A stretch of 64,000 bases of DNA, taken from assembly GCA_963573305.1 (NCBI GenBank), contig OY754332.1, positions 51,931,559-51,995,558 of the forward strand. The letters run 5' to 3'. A program made the translations under genes and the position numbers. The notes beneath the pieces are model-generated. The model did no database searches. It was not told the DNA's origin and was given only the letters and a program-made list of their open reading frames with translations. The stretch comes from Pyrrhosoma nymphula (lineage: Eukaryota > Arthropoda > Insecta > Odonata > Coenagrionidae). This document shows, piece by piece, positions 44,695-55,939 of this stretch. The first letter of the stretch is position 1. Each line of letters starts with the position of its first letter.

Positions 44695-45599
44695 CATCAT
44701 AACTGTCAAAAATATACTAGTGAGGAGGCAATAAGAGAAGCAATAGAAATGGCATTGAACGGAATTAAGAGTTACGGAGAAGAAATAAACATGCTCCAAT
44801 TCGCAGATGACATCACAGTCATAGCTGGAAATCGTGATGATCTTCAAAGATCATTTTAAAAATGAACTAAGTACTTCAAGAGTAGAACAAGAAAATTAAT
44901 TAGAAGACTAAAATCCTAGTATGCGGAAGACAGAAGCGTAATGCAGGAGCCATACTTAGAGGAGAGAAATTTTGTGAGCAAGTGGATTCCTTCACCTACT
45001 GCGGAAGCACCATCACGTGGGACGGAGTAAGTACAACAGACATCTGGCGCCGATCTAAGAAATCCTCCATGATGAAAAGAGAACTACTGCGTTTGGAGAA
45101 AACATTTTGTGAAAACGTTCGTGTCGGGCGTGGCACTCTATGGATCGGTAACATAGACCACTGGAAAAGCAGACCAGAAAATTAGGTGGTGTCAAAACCT
45201 GGTGTTGGAGGTGGATTTTGGATATCAAAAGGACGAATTAAATGAGAAATGAAGTAATTGACAGAAGAGTAGAAGAAGGAAGCACCATATGGAACACTAA
45301 AAAGAAAAGAAGAACCAGATGGATTTGGCACATCCTGAGGAACAATGGGTTTGTGAGGAATATAACTGAAGTAAAAACGGAGGTAGAAGTCCCCAGAGGA
45401 AGGCAAAGGGATAAATAAATAGACCAAACAAAGAGGGAAGTACATTAGAAGAACTAACAGGCAATAAGGGAAATAGCATTAGGTAGGGAAGAATGGAATG
45501 CTGCAGTCAATCAATCTTAGGATTGAACGACCAATGGTGTACGGGATGGAGATTGTTACAGAATAAGGCCAGTCTGCTTCCTCTGGCTAAATATTAGAA

Positions 45600-46500
45600 T
45601 GTTATGTTGAAGGCATGATAAATAATCTACAGGAAGAATTAGGAGTTCGTAATGGGAAGAAGGAAGATTATTTAGATTGCATCATGGACCCTGCTGAAAA
45701 TAATCCAGCGTATCAAAGGATTATTATAGGCTGAAGAGGAAGTAATATATAGAAGAATGAGGTGAAGATAAATGCAGCAAATCGGAAGTATGAAGAATAT
45801 ACGACAGAGAAGAAATGAAAAATGGGACAATTGGAAGACATATACAACAAGTGGAACGGCATATATATCTCAGTAGTGTATAATGGAGAAGTGGAAGAGA
45901 GAAGTAGCGAATACAATCATTAAGGGTTTCAATAATAAGGCAGCCGTTTTCCAGAGAGTGAGAGGAGGAGAATGATGAAATGCTATGGGAGGATTGTTTA
46001 CATTGAATAGCTGTGTAACGTGGACCTTGAGAAACATACAGGATGCCAGGGTCGATGCCTTTGAAATGTCGGGTTTGAGGAGACTGGAGAATATAAATTT
46101 GGAAGACAATAGTTAGGAGTGAGGTATTTAACAGAGAAAAGGAAGTGAGATAATTACTATGGACATGATTCAAGAGAAAAAGAACCGGATCAGTCATTAT
46201 GAGGGAAAGGCATAGTGGCAACACTGACGGTGGGAATGGTAGAAAATAAAATTGGGTGACTCATTGATAGATGACGTGGAAACAGCTCAGAGATAAAGCA
46301 ACAAGCGAAGAACAAAATCAGACGTGCAAGTGTTGTACAGAGCCTGGTACTCGGGAAATGTCAATGGCGGTTAGGCGAGAAATGCATTGGGAAGAAAAGT
46401 TTTGAAGATGGGGTAACCGGAAGGAAGAGAGTCAAAGATGGAAATGACAATGAAGCAAGAGAATCTGAGGGAGAAGCAAGAGAATCGGAAGGAGAAGCAC
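45600..46500 (+). mobile_element. Decayed RTE C-terminal fragment R5
   Basis: A CVTWTLRNIQDARVDAFEM patch at about 46011-46070 matches the ETWTLRKEDENRLKAFEMW block of the intact RTE. Basic, Glu-rich surroundings continue to about 46,500. No open frame on the coding strand. Confidence 0.55.
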
Positions 46501-47706
46501 GACCAGGGCTCAAAACTAATGATTTACCAAGGAGCATAATTTAGGTGATTCATTCTCAATGTCAAGTTTCTCACCAACTTCTGTGAATACACAATTACGC
46601 GTGTACTCATTTCATCATTCAAGGCCAATCCATCATTAATTCACACTTAATTTTAAGAAGAATTCATATTCATTTTCCCATCAAATCAATAAAGTGAGGT
46701 CTGACTTCAGCCGTCGATCAACACACAAAAATACTGTGTAAAAAACTAAATGTACTTATCTGAGCAGGATATCATCAGGGATGACCACTGAAGGTTTTTT
46801 GACTGTCCTGCAGAGAATCAAGGTGACTCCGAATACCTCTATGGATAGCAGTGGTGCACTTGTACTTTGCTCAATGGTAGCAGACCACTTCCATCCAAAT
46901 ATGTAGGCGACTGAAAACCATAGCAGCTGTCGACCAATTTCACTTTCACTCTACAAGTAAAAATAAAAATACCAGCATTAATATAAAAAATAGGCCAAAA
47001 ACATTACAATACATCGCTTAAACACTGGGCAAGTTTTTTATAACTCAGCATCCATCTCAAAGTATAACTTTAGTATCTATATTTATTCATAGTAATTACG
47101 AAATATTTTTTAAATAAAAATATATTTAGTATGTCTTTCAAAGGCCTCGTGGGCCAACTACTCAAAAATAGATAGAGAAATTGATCAAACCCAATTCCTT
47201 TTAGCCTTCTAATCCTCCGCATTAGTTATTTTACCACGTTTTTATTAGTTCGGTTTCCGTCATGTTTGTCTGTCTGTCCGGGTGGAATATTTCAACCGAG
47301 TTGAAACTAACTTCCCGATCAGCTAGAGACTTGAAATTTTAACCATAGCTCAGAAGTGGATGACAATACAATATTAGCTATTTTAACAATCAATTGATTA
47401 ATTAATTAACAATTAATAAATTGACATATTTCCTGATGTGCTAGTATAGGCTTGTAATTTTGACCATTTCAGAAGTGGATGACAATGAAATGTTGTGGAT
47501 GCTACATGATATAACAATTAATAAATTAACGATTAATGAATTATTTCCATTCCACACACTGTCATCTGTACAGAATCTGAAATACATCGGGAATTTCCTG
47601 TGTGTTTCTGTCATAGTCTCATTAAGATGTATAAAATCGATTGGAAACTTTCACCCGGACATAAGACTAATAAGCAGAAAATAATCAATTAAATATTTTT
47701 CTAACA
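46501..47706. other. No gene seen
   Basis: AT-rich non-coding sequence; a locally repeated pair of GAAGTGGATGACAAT words at about 47353 and 47471, each near an AATTAATAAATT word, suggests a small ~118-base duplication. Confidence 0.4.
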
Positions 47707-48096
47707 TACCACGTTTTTAAAACGGACTAAAAAGTGTAAAATAATTTTCCCTGGGCCCTTCTAAATTTTTGAGGGTGAATTTTTAGTGGCTATGGAGATA
47801 TTTGTAAGACTTGAAGAGAAACACGTGGGGTACAGGCAGCAGATAATAGAAGTAGATAATCCGGATGAATGCACAACCAATTTCAGTGCATTGCAAATGG
47901 TATTACCTGTGGGAGTTTCCTCAACGACACCTGGTCCCTTTACTCCTACTTAATTATCATGGGTTGCCTGCGACCTACATTTTTCTCTTCAAGTCTTACA
48001 AATATCTCAATAGCCACTAACAATTCACCCTCAAAAATTTAGAAGGGCCCAGGGAAAATTATTTTATACTTTTTAGTCCATTTTAAAAACGTGGTA
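47707..48096. repeat. Foldback element, 115-bp arms
   Basis: The arm at 47707-47821 is inverted at 47982-48096 with few mismatches (tips TACCACGTTTTTAAAA and its complement), around a ~160-base centre whose edges also partly pair. No ORF. It is a MITE-like hairpin, about 390 bases, of similar architecture to but different sequence from 38894-39223. Confidence 0.85.
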
Positions 48097-48493
48097 TATT
48101 TAATTTTTAAAAATTTAATTAATAATTTTTAAGAGAAGATGAAGATGGCTGATGCAAACTACAACCTTACTGCTGTGGAAAAGTATATATTTCGTGTCAC
48201 TTTATTTCAGAGACTAGATTCAGTTGTTGAAGACAATCAATACGAAATAGGAGTTCTTAAATAAGTTGTGATTTTCAAAACATTTAGTAAAATATACTAC
48301 AACCAATTACATGTGCTCTCAACATGCGCTGAAATTTCCAAAAATTGCGAAGCTTAAAAAATTTGGTTCGATAAATGGGTCTTAATATGCTAGAATTGTT
48401 GGACCAAATCACAACGAACCTACAATCTGAATAATGGGACACAGATGAATAAATACCACTGTTTCAGGCTGGATATGGTGGAAGTTCTCGATA

Positions 48494-48558
48494 TTCATAA
48501 TGAATAAAGACACTTGGTAATCTGTGGAAGATTACCAAGTGTCTTTATTCATTATGAA
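48494..48558. repeat. Perfect 30-bp inverted repeat, 5-base loop
   Basis: 48494-48523 and 48529-48558 are exact reverse complements around GTGGA. Stem contains ACACTTGGTAATCT on the inner side. Too perfect to be old. It may be a snap-back duplication or a remnant of a hairpin element. Confidence 0.95.
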
Positions 48559-48774
48559 CACAGATGAGTAACTGAAAATTGATTAAAAAGAGGGTACGTT
48601 TAATGCATTTCTCAGGAATAGACTGAAGGCTTTTGAGTCATGGGAATGTAGAAGGGTAATGTAATGGGTGCAGAGGAAAGAAATTGAAGTAGTATTAGAT
48701 ACGGTAGGAGAGGAATTGAAGCTGATGGCGGGGATTTGAAGGAAAAGGAAACTTTGGTTTTGGGTGCTTCGTCT

Positions 48775-48912
48775 GGTTAAGTTATTTCGTACCGTCGAAC
48801 TAAAGACCTTAGCTCAGAGACATACCATAACTATATCATTTATGCCCAAGGGAGAGGGATTTGAATCCGCAAACTTGGGATTGCCAGGGCCGTGCGTTAC
48901 CAACCCCATTCG
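48775..48912 (-). mobile_element. tRNA-derived SINE
   Basis: Minus strand: an A-box-like GGTTGGTAACGC (48893-48905) and a B-box GGATTCAAATCC (48858-48869), 35 bases apart, in a tRNA-like head, followed by ~80 bases of non-tRNA body. Different in body sequence from the SINE pair near 31.8 kb. Confidence 0.65.
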
Positions 48913-49887
48913 GAGGAGTCGGCAAAAGTGGATGGAAAGGCGATCTTAAGTTGGAGACTGAGATGGAATAGGGTAAGTAACCACAGGAAACCACGTAAGG
49001 TAAACCACAAGGGATAACCATGGCATCCCAAATGGTGTGATCAGGAGTCCCAGTTACCGAAAAAACCGTCCTCGGTCAGGTGGGAAGATTCAAAGCGTTG
49101 CTATTAAAACTGGTGACAAAAAGCACGATAGTGGTAACGCCAAGTTTATGGAAAAGGTTTTGGCAAAATCAAGTTAAAATTGTGTGTACACAATATAACT
49201 TTGTTTTCATCGGTTATTTACGAAAAAGATTAGGGTAAAGTAACGCCTTTACTTTCATTAACCATGGCTGTTCAGTCAGGTACCTGTTTACTATTCACAA
49301 CCTACTTAACTATTAAAATTATCTGCAAAAACTGACGTCAGATAAACGCGAAACAACTGTTGTGAGACAAACAAGACCAAACAATGGTAACTTCAAACTC
49401 GATGATATCTCCCGATATTTTTTCGTTACGTTTACGCTATGTTATAACACGCACATCACCTTTGAAAGCAGTTCATTCGAATTCCGCGATAAGTCCACGG
49501 CAACGTCAATGTGAGATTAATTATTTCCTGCATTTAGGTTTCGTTTTTAATGCGTACTGCCCTTCAGCAAAAAAAACTGGAGAATAGGCTCCAAGTACGC
49601 TGCTATAGGCCTGTTACGCATGTGGGAATCGCCAATATCATAAAAAAGAACAATGTGTGATGCCTACTCCAAGCAGTGACATGCGCTAACAGCTGGTAAC
49701 ATATCAAAATTGCTTCCTACGCGCGCTGTATCCATTCATTCATTATTTATTCTATCAGGTGTTTGGTAGGCTTTTGGAGTCCCTGACTTACTTCCCATTA
49801 AAACGCTAACGGGAACAGCCATCGAGAAATCGCCGCAACTAACAATTCCACGAAACATTAGCATGCATAAGTATTCATTAGTAATAA
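48913..49887. other. No gene seen
   Basis: Mixed-composition non-coding sequence; the longest frames are about 67 codons without motif. Confidence 0.45.
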
Positions 49888-49929
49888 ATAAAATACTTTG
49901 GAATTTTCTACAGTTAAAATCTTTTAATT

Positions 49930-49968
49930 GTACAACGCGTTTCGACGAGTTACGGCATCATCAGGTAC
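49930..49968 (-). ncRNA. Hammerhead-ribozyme-like motif, left Penelope copy
   Basis: On the minus strand GTAC opens stem I, followed by the exact core CTGATGA, a stem-II region with one mismatch (GCCG versus CGTC), GAAA, a minimal stem III and closing GTAC. Penelope terminal repeats are known to carry such minimal hammerhead motifs. Confidence 0.65.
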
Positions 49969-50080
49969 AAAGTTAGAGTATTATTGTTTAATTTCCATAT
50001 ATTGTTGTCGAAGTTCAGGGGGGGGGGAGGGAGGGGAGAAATTACAAAGGTTCGGGGAAGGTTGAGAAAGGCAGAGTCCA

Positions 50081-51030
50081 TTAGAAACGTGGATCAAGGG
50101 CTGAAAGGTTATAATTATTCAAGGCTGTTATGTCGGAAAGGAGTGTGAAAGCGTGCGGGAATAATTGCCCGTTGTATAGGTTTGAAGAGTGCCCGATAGT
50201 TTCGATATGCTCGAGGTTGTCCACTTTTAGGCCTTTTGGAAGAACGTGTGAAGTTTTGAGGGTAAAGTTGCTAACATGATTGTTCTGATGTAGGTTTTTC
50301 GCAAATATTGAGAAGGAATCCTTATCTTTGTAACTTCTGGCGTATTCTTTGATAAATGTGATTAAATTTCTACCAGTTAGACTGATAAATGCCTTATTAC
50401 AGATATTGGATCTAATTTTGTAAATTCCTGACCATCTGAGTATACCTTGGCCGTCTTTGCCCTTAATTAGAAGTTTGAAAAGGGTAAGGGGAGTGTAAAA
50501 TGCTAGTTTAAGGGAGCTTGGTAGATTGTTTGATATCCTGTAAGATATGTTACCAAGGAATGGGAGAGAGAACAACTTTAAATTCGTTGGTCCTTCTGTC
50601 TCTGTAAAGGAAATTTGTTTTATAGCTAGGGTTTTTTTGTTTTTACGAAGAATTGTTTGGACGAAACTTGTAACCATTGGTAGCGGCTATAGAAATGATT
50701 GTCAACAATTCAGTTCTGTAGCTGTAGGTGTAAGGGTGATGTGCAGGAGACGATGAACCATAGAAGTTAAAGCAACATGTTTGTGGTAAAACTGGTTAAC
50801 CGAATCGCTTGACATGATTTGATCGACTGTTTCTGTAGATTGAAAATGCTTTTCTTTGCCCAGAAATGGAGATTTGACAAATACAGGAAATTTAGAGTTG
50901 CATTGATACCTTTTTCCATTGTAAAGGAAAATTCGAATCGAGTTTGTTCAGATGGTTGATGAATGACTGCAATTGGCGGTTCGTTCCATTCCACCGATAG
51001 AGGATGTCATCCACTTATCTAAGATAGTAT
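50081..51030 (-). pseudogene. Penelope RT C-terminus and GIY-YIG endonuclease, broken
   Basis: A block VDDIL followed by an HLNKLDSNF stretch (51021-50950) is the RT catalytic C motif of Penelope-like elements. The frame then shifts to FSFTMEKG (50920), where relatives read FTMExExxGxLPFLD. The last frame, 50677-50081, has the endonuclease GIYKIRSNICNKAFISLTGRN, an adapted GIY-x10-YIG-like block in which the second motif reads AFISLTGR, then H and N residues. The insert is disabled at about 50,680-50,770 (frame changes) and by the 5' truncation. Confidence 0.85.
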
Positions 51031-51184
51031 TTAACAAATGTATTTTATTGAATACCTAAATTGAAAAACGTTTCCGCAGAATTAAGTGCTCTGATTAAAA
51101 TGGCAGTAATACCAAGTTACTTAATTTAAAAAAAACAGCTATATAAACAAACAAGAGGACAAAGCAATTGGAAGCAAGCCTCTC
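51031..51184. other. Centre between divergent Penelope ends
   Basis: About 150 bases of AT-rich sequence without recognisable coding; separates the two 5'-truncated Penelope copies. Confidence 0.5.
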
Positions 51185-51510
51185 ACCCCCTTTTAGCGGA
51201 ATGTTTCCTCAACTCTTAGGAAGAAAAGTTATTCCGTTCCTCCGCACTCCTTTCCGAAAAAATAGCATTGAAAAACTATAATCTTTCCCGCATCACCAAT
51301 TCACCAGCCCTTGATCCGCGTTTCTACTGACCGCGTTTCTGCCTTTCTCAACCTTCCCAGAACCTTTGCTATTTCTTCCACTCCCGTAACAACGACAATA
51401 ATCAACGAAAAATAAACATTCCGACTTTGTACCGATGATGCCGTAAATCGGCGAAATACGTTGTACAATTAAAAGATTTTAACTCTAGAAAAATTAAGTA
51501 TTTTATTTAA
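51185..51510 (+). mobile_element. Penelope-like element, 3' end fragment (plus)
   Basis: It includes the extreme C-terminus of the same protein, with ALDPRF as in the minus copy, plus the 3' UTR and terminal repeat. The shared words CTGCCTTTCTCAACCTTCCC and TTGTACAATTAAAAGATTTT appear in both orientations in this region. It has multiple differences from the left copy, so it is not a fresh inverted duplication. Confidence 0.85.
51429..51466 (+). ncRNA. Hammerhead-ribozyme-like motif, right Penelope copy
   Basis: GTAC, then CCGATGA (one change from the CTGATGA core), a perfect stem II GCCG-TAAAT-CGGC, GAAA, and closing GTAC. The core substitution predicts loss of activity, in contrast to the left copy. 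Confidence 0.6.
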
Positions 51511-51994
51511 TAATATAAATAATGAATAATAGCATTCAAATCTTCTACGAAGTGGGCCCAGCAACTGGCCAAAAGCCAGCAATTAATGAATTACTTCAAT
51601 AGAATAAATATTCATTTAAAAATTGTTTCCAGCAGAGTCGAAATGGTTTTGATCACTCATTACATGACATCGTATAGTGATGATAGCCTTGATGAAAGGT
51701 ATCCTTCATAAAAAAATTTGATATCTCCGAAGTATTCTCTATGATTTGTTCATTAATAATATTGATTATCATACCAATAAATATGCAATTAAAGAAATAT
51801 TTTTTCATTAGGATGTATCTTTAGTAATTTGAAACTGACGTATATTATACGCTACTGAAAGATAAAACATTTGGCTAAAGATGAATGCTAAAAATATACA
51901 GATTCGCCTACATATATAAATGAAAAATTCGTCGATTCCATTAGTTTGATGTATACTATGTAGGAATTCAAGAAAACGAGTATTTTTTACCAAT
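51511..51994. other. No gene seen
   Basis: AT-rich non-coding sequence, no repeats or motifs recognised. Confidence 0.5.
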
Positions 51995-52345
51995 ATACTA
52001 GGTGGTGGAAGGGCTTGCGCCCTCCGATCACCCCCGAGCTGGACTGGAGATAGTGATAACACAGGGCAATAGTCAGCCACGACGGGAACACTGGTTCCCG
52101 TTCTATCGCCTAGCTGTACATAGCTGCTCGAATTCGGAGGGGTGATCTTTTTTTTCGTCCCAGTGCTGATCCCCTGTTTGCAGGCCTCGTGAAACATTAG
52201 TTCGTAATAACTTCGCCGTCGAAGCACTTAGGTACTAATTCTACTACGATATTGTTTCTGGTAGGTCCACCCATCAGATACGTGGAAATGTTGGAGACAG
52301 ACGAATGGTAGATAGTTCAAGTGTCACGTCAAAAGCACTTTCGGG
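51995..52345 (+). mobile_element. RTE 5'-UTR fragment
   Basis: GGTGGTGGAAGGGCTTG near 52000, GAGCTGGACTGG near 52037 and GGTAGGTCCACCCAT near 52261 match, in order, the 5' UTR of the intact RTE (minus strand 15228-15080). About 190 extra bases separate the second and third blocks here. A GAC(A)CGAATGGTAG-type block continues to about 52,345. No ORF follows: either a truncated RTE or a SINE using an RTE 5' end. Confidence 0.65.
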
Positions 52346-52790
52346 GAAGTCAAAGATAAAATACCACAACTTATGATTGATGGACAGCCCCATTGTGTGA
52401 ATAAATCTAAGTAGTATGCCAATTTATTGGTAGCATATCAAATTGATGAAATGATATTTTTCAATGTGGGTATTTGTTAACATTTTCGGATTATTTATAT
52501 CATGCTCGGACAGCTGATTAGAGGGTAAGCTGAGAAAGGAAAATACATGAGTCACTGGCTCCAAATGACGCATGATGTAAACATTTTCCGCAAACTTTTT
52601 TCCCAGTCCTCCACTGCCTCCCCTACCCCATGGGGTCCATCTCTCGAGTCAACGCCAACGTGATAAACAAGCTTTTGGGATTTCAATTCCAATGGCTATA
52701 TCAGTGCATCACCTATTCTTTCAAGGCAAATTACTGTGGACGGAGATGAGTAAGACTTGATGTTGGAGGGGTTAGACTCTTAAATAAAAT
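52346..52790. other. No gene seen
   Basis: Non-coding sequence without recognisable elements. Confidence 0.45.
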
Positions 52791-52935
52791 TAACAAAATT
52801 GAAAAGTATCTATTAGTTTAATAATTCAATTTATTATTTTTATTGATCTTTTATGATTTTTATGAGCGTTGCGGCACACTTGGCTGATGCTTGCGGCACA
52901 TCAGTGTGTCGCGGCACACAGGTTGAGAATCACTG
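52791..52935 (-). mobile_element. hAT-type MITE, one terminus
   Basis: On the minus strand it begins CAGTGATTCTCAACCTGTG, a terminal sequence typical of hAT non-autonomous elements, followed by repeated TGTGCCGC words. The other end was not located; sequence near 52790 is AT-rich and lacks a matching terminus, so the left boundary is approximate. Confidence 0.55.
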
Positions 52936-55174
52936 AGTTAGAGTCTACTCACTCCCAGGCGACGTAATCATTTGAAGGACTGTGCGGCACCAAGCCGTAA
53001 GCTAACTCTGGAATTGCAACGAAGTCTGCCGGTAAGACACCACCAAATTTCCCAGTAAAATAGGCCATTGCGAGCCTAACAATCACGGCTATCCCCGGTT
53101 ATTCACCTCGCCACGACTCAACGGCCCCTCCGCTGGCCTCACTTCTACGGGAGAAAAGGGGGGTAACCCACACACGAAAAACGAACGACCTGAAAAAAGA
53201 ATGCTCTTGTCGATTGCAAGGTCATAGTTAAGTGCTATTATTTGAAGTAAGTAATCTCAAAATATCGCCAGAATGCCTACATTTAAAGCGCCACAAGGAG
53301 TGGCTAGAATCAAGTTTTAAAAAAGTATCAGATTTAAATGTACTCTTTTTTCGTAAGTAATATTTCATGTTAATAATAGTAGGGAGAAATCATAAGACCA
53401 ACAGATGGTAAAAACAAATGCGTTTCGGCGCATCGCAAGATGGCGCGGAGGAAGAGGACGTAATATCGCTCTATTCTACTCCAAATTAAGCTTGTTGAAA
53501 AATACTTACTGTTAGTACAGTTCCACATTATTTTTCCCGTTCGATTTCGACGTATAAGACGTACTTTTCAAGTTAAATTGACCTATTTATCTTGAAAATT
53601 ACGCTGTAGACGTTGAAATCGATCGGAAAATAAATGTGTGAACTCTACGAATTATTATTTCATCATGCTTAACGTTGTAAATTTCCACTAAGTGACGTCT
53701 AACTCTATCAATCTAATTAAGTACTCCAAGTTGCTAGTTCTGAGACAGACAAATCGTTAGAATCATTAATGAATGAATAAAATGCCCTGTCTAAACTATC
53801 ACACGTAGTCAATCAAATTCTGTGTATTCCAGCCAGTAGTTCGTCCGGTGAAAGATTATTTTAGCCAAGTGAAAACTATAATTTCTCATTGCGGCTTGCC
53901 CGTGGAGAAGCTGCTCTCATGAGAAGCACAAACACCTATAAATTAGAAATAATGAAGAGTGATCATGCTTGCGATATTCATAGGACCTGTATCCTAAATC
54001 TGGAAAAATATCGTGTCCATCTAGAGTGTGTATTAAAAAAATTTTGCTTTTACGTCATCTGATGACTAAAAGAATATTTTTCTTTCAATACCTATAGTGA
54101 AAACCAGTTAACTTTAATGTCAGGAGAGGCGAATACTGTTTTATCACTGCGGTTTTCGTATCATGAGGTTACATTAATACAATTAAAGGATTTAAATAGC
54201 ATTGGCATTTTTATCATTTTTATGGCTCATCCTTAAATGATTTGAAACATAACTGAAGCCAAAAGCTAAATTGTACATAGTTTAAAATTGAGGGTCATAG
54301 CAGCGGATTCACTGTCTGCATTCCGAAGTCGCCGAGCAAGGTGAAGCTAGAAGAGGGTCTCGCGCGAGAATCGTGACTTGGGTCGGGTTCATCAAATTAC
54401 TTCGCCGAGGGGGAGTTTTTCCGACAGATCTTAGTATTCATGGTTAAATTCAAATTACGCTGACTCGTCCGAATTGTCAGAGTGAGCAACTAAAAAGAAG
54501 CTTTTTGATTTAAGATCACGATCAGAGGAATTTTTCAACTCGGGTCAGGTGGGGGTCGAAGGAAGGAGTGGGGAAGAAGGGGTGGGGACACAACAGGGAG
54601 AAAAGGACGAGAAGATAGAAGGCTTTCGCAATGCTTCGTAAATTAAAAGGGGGACGTGCAGCGGCGAGCAGGGATAAGATGGACAACAAATCCTATTTTG
54701 AAGAAAGAAAAGAGCAGAATTGGCGATTAAATACAGACCTGATATAAACGTGTTCTGCACGATAAGTAATACAGTGACCGCATTAAGAGAAGTATTTCTC
54801 AGCTGAGAAAGTATTAGCTACAAGACGTTCTGTCGGAGTTAGAAGAAATGACTCTAAGGAAGGATTTTGAGCCACGAAAGAGCATTTATTCGATGCGTTA
54901 AAGTTGCATGGCCAATGTTATTATTGGGAAAAGAGAATTCAATTTAGTCGTTTGAGATATAGGATAAAAAAGAAAAAAGTTAACACTTTTGGCACGGGGA
55001 GGAATATACCAAAAGAGTAATCGAAGATAATTCATAAGTGAAGCTCAATCAATAATAATGGGATGTCGAAAGTCAGGATTGAGGGGGATTGCTGATGAAT
55101 ATGGATGGAAATTATAACATACAATACCATTTGATCTGTAAGCATCGTGATCGTAAGATCGTGATGGGACTAAA
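52936..55174. other. No gene seen
   Basis: Non-coding stretch of 2.2 kb. Minus-strand frame at 54545-54760 (71 codons) is Ser/Pro-rich with no motif. No splice-linked exons were recognised. Confidence 0.45.
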
Positions 55175-55939
55175 GGTATTATGCAGGTACGCTTGAAGAA
55201 ATTTTGAGGGTCGTGTCTCGGAGGAGTGGCGGTAAGGTCACTCTGAAACGTGGCGCGGGGGATGCTCCGGCAGATCCCGTTCCCGTTTCGAACAGATACC
55301 AGTTGCTGTCGGAGGGGAACTCCGAGGTATCTGACGTGCCTACTCCTACTCCGAGACCGTCACTTAGGAAGAGTCGCCAGAGTGGGAAGGGGGGGATTGT
55401 AGTGATAGGGAGTAGTAATGTCCGCCGTGTGATGGTCCCATTACGAGAAAGGGCAGACCGCGAGGGTGTAAGCAACCGTGTGACATCATGGTGTATCCCT
55501 AGTGGCGGTGTTCCGCAGGTGACGCAGGCGGTTGGATGAGGCGGTACGGGGCACGAAGTGCTCTAGATTGCAGGTCGTGGCACATGTTGGCGTCAACGAC
55601 GCCATGGACCGCGGATCCGAGGAGATCCTACGTTCCTTCAGGGAATTGGACTCCGAAGTGAAACGGATAAATGGTGCCGAGGGGGTTGACTTGTCGCTTG
55701 CGATTTGTAGTCTTGTCCCGAGGATCGATCGTGGTTCTCTGGTTTGGAGCCGAGTGGAAGGCATAAACCAGAGGCTGCGTCGTTTCTGCACGGACATCGG
55801 AGCCTCCTTCGTGGACCTTAGGCCGGCAATCCGATCGTGTCGGACCCCTCTGAACCGTTCGGGAGTCCACTACACGGCCGAGTCAGCTAGATGTGTAGCG
55901 AGTAGTATATTTGAGCACTGTAGGTCTTTTTTAGAGTAG
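55174..55939 (+). pseudogene. LINE-A ORF1, SGNH-hydrolase (esterase)-like, frameshifted
   Basis: First-ORF protein of LINE-A, likely nucleic-acid or membrane-associated in the retrotransposition complex. It has a basic, Ser/Pro-rich start, then IVVIGSSNVRR (55396-55428), the position of the SGNH block I with Ser. After a one-base frame change near 55530 come HVGVND (block III Gly/Asn-type) at about 55583 and a block-V-like GVHYTAESA at about 55862. It ends in TAG at 55937-55939. Block I lacks the usual Asp (GSS rather than GDS). No ATG is present at the expected start, so truncation is likely. CR1-type ORF1 proteins carry this domain. Confidence 0.75.

Larger units (their letters stand above)
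42850..45590 (+). mobile_element. Long decayed RTE-like LINE copy R4, with an internal insert
   Basis: Endonuclease: EKQVEFCSEKN, then RRDTWNMPGERGRYQIDYILV (42926-43064), closely parallel to the intact RTE. Linker to about 43,380. After a ~520-base insert the copy resumes with KDLKNIKAPRADNFNGE (44083) and MIVIPKKK (44234), then ENQFGFRK (44378), FVELEKPFD-like sequence (44490), LQFADDITVIAG (44797) and the C-terminal YCGSTITWDG (44997). It ends with the WIWHILRNNGF block at about 45325. Stops and shifts throughout; inactive. It is more diverged from the intact RTE than the insertion in LINE-A copy 3 is. Confidence 0.8.
49888..51030 (-). mobile_element. Penelope-like element, 3' part (minus)
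   Basis: Contains the end of a Penelope-type RT, a GIY-YIG endonuclease and the terminal repeat region with a hammerhead-like motif at 49930-49968. 5'-truncated at about 51030, just upstream of the RT catalytic block. A second 3' end of the same family lies on the plus strand at 51185-51510, so the two copies point away from each other. Confidence 0.88.

Noticed and set aside
50081..50677. Minus-strand 198-codon ORF as a host gene
   Set aside because: Its GIYKI...TGRN block and adjacency to a Penelope RT motif and terminal repeat identify it as the Penelope endonuclease.
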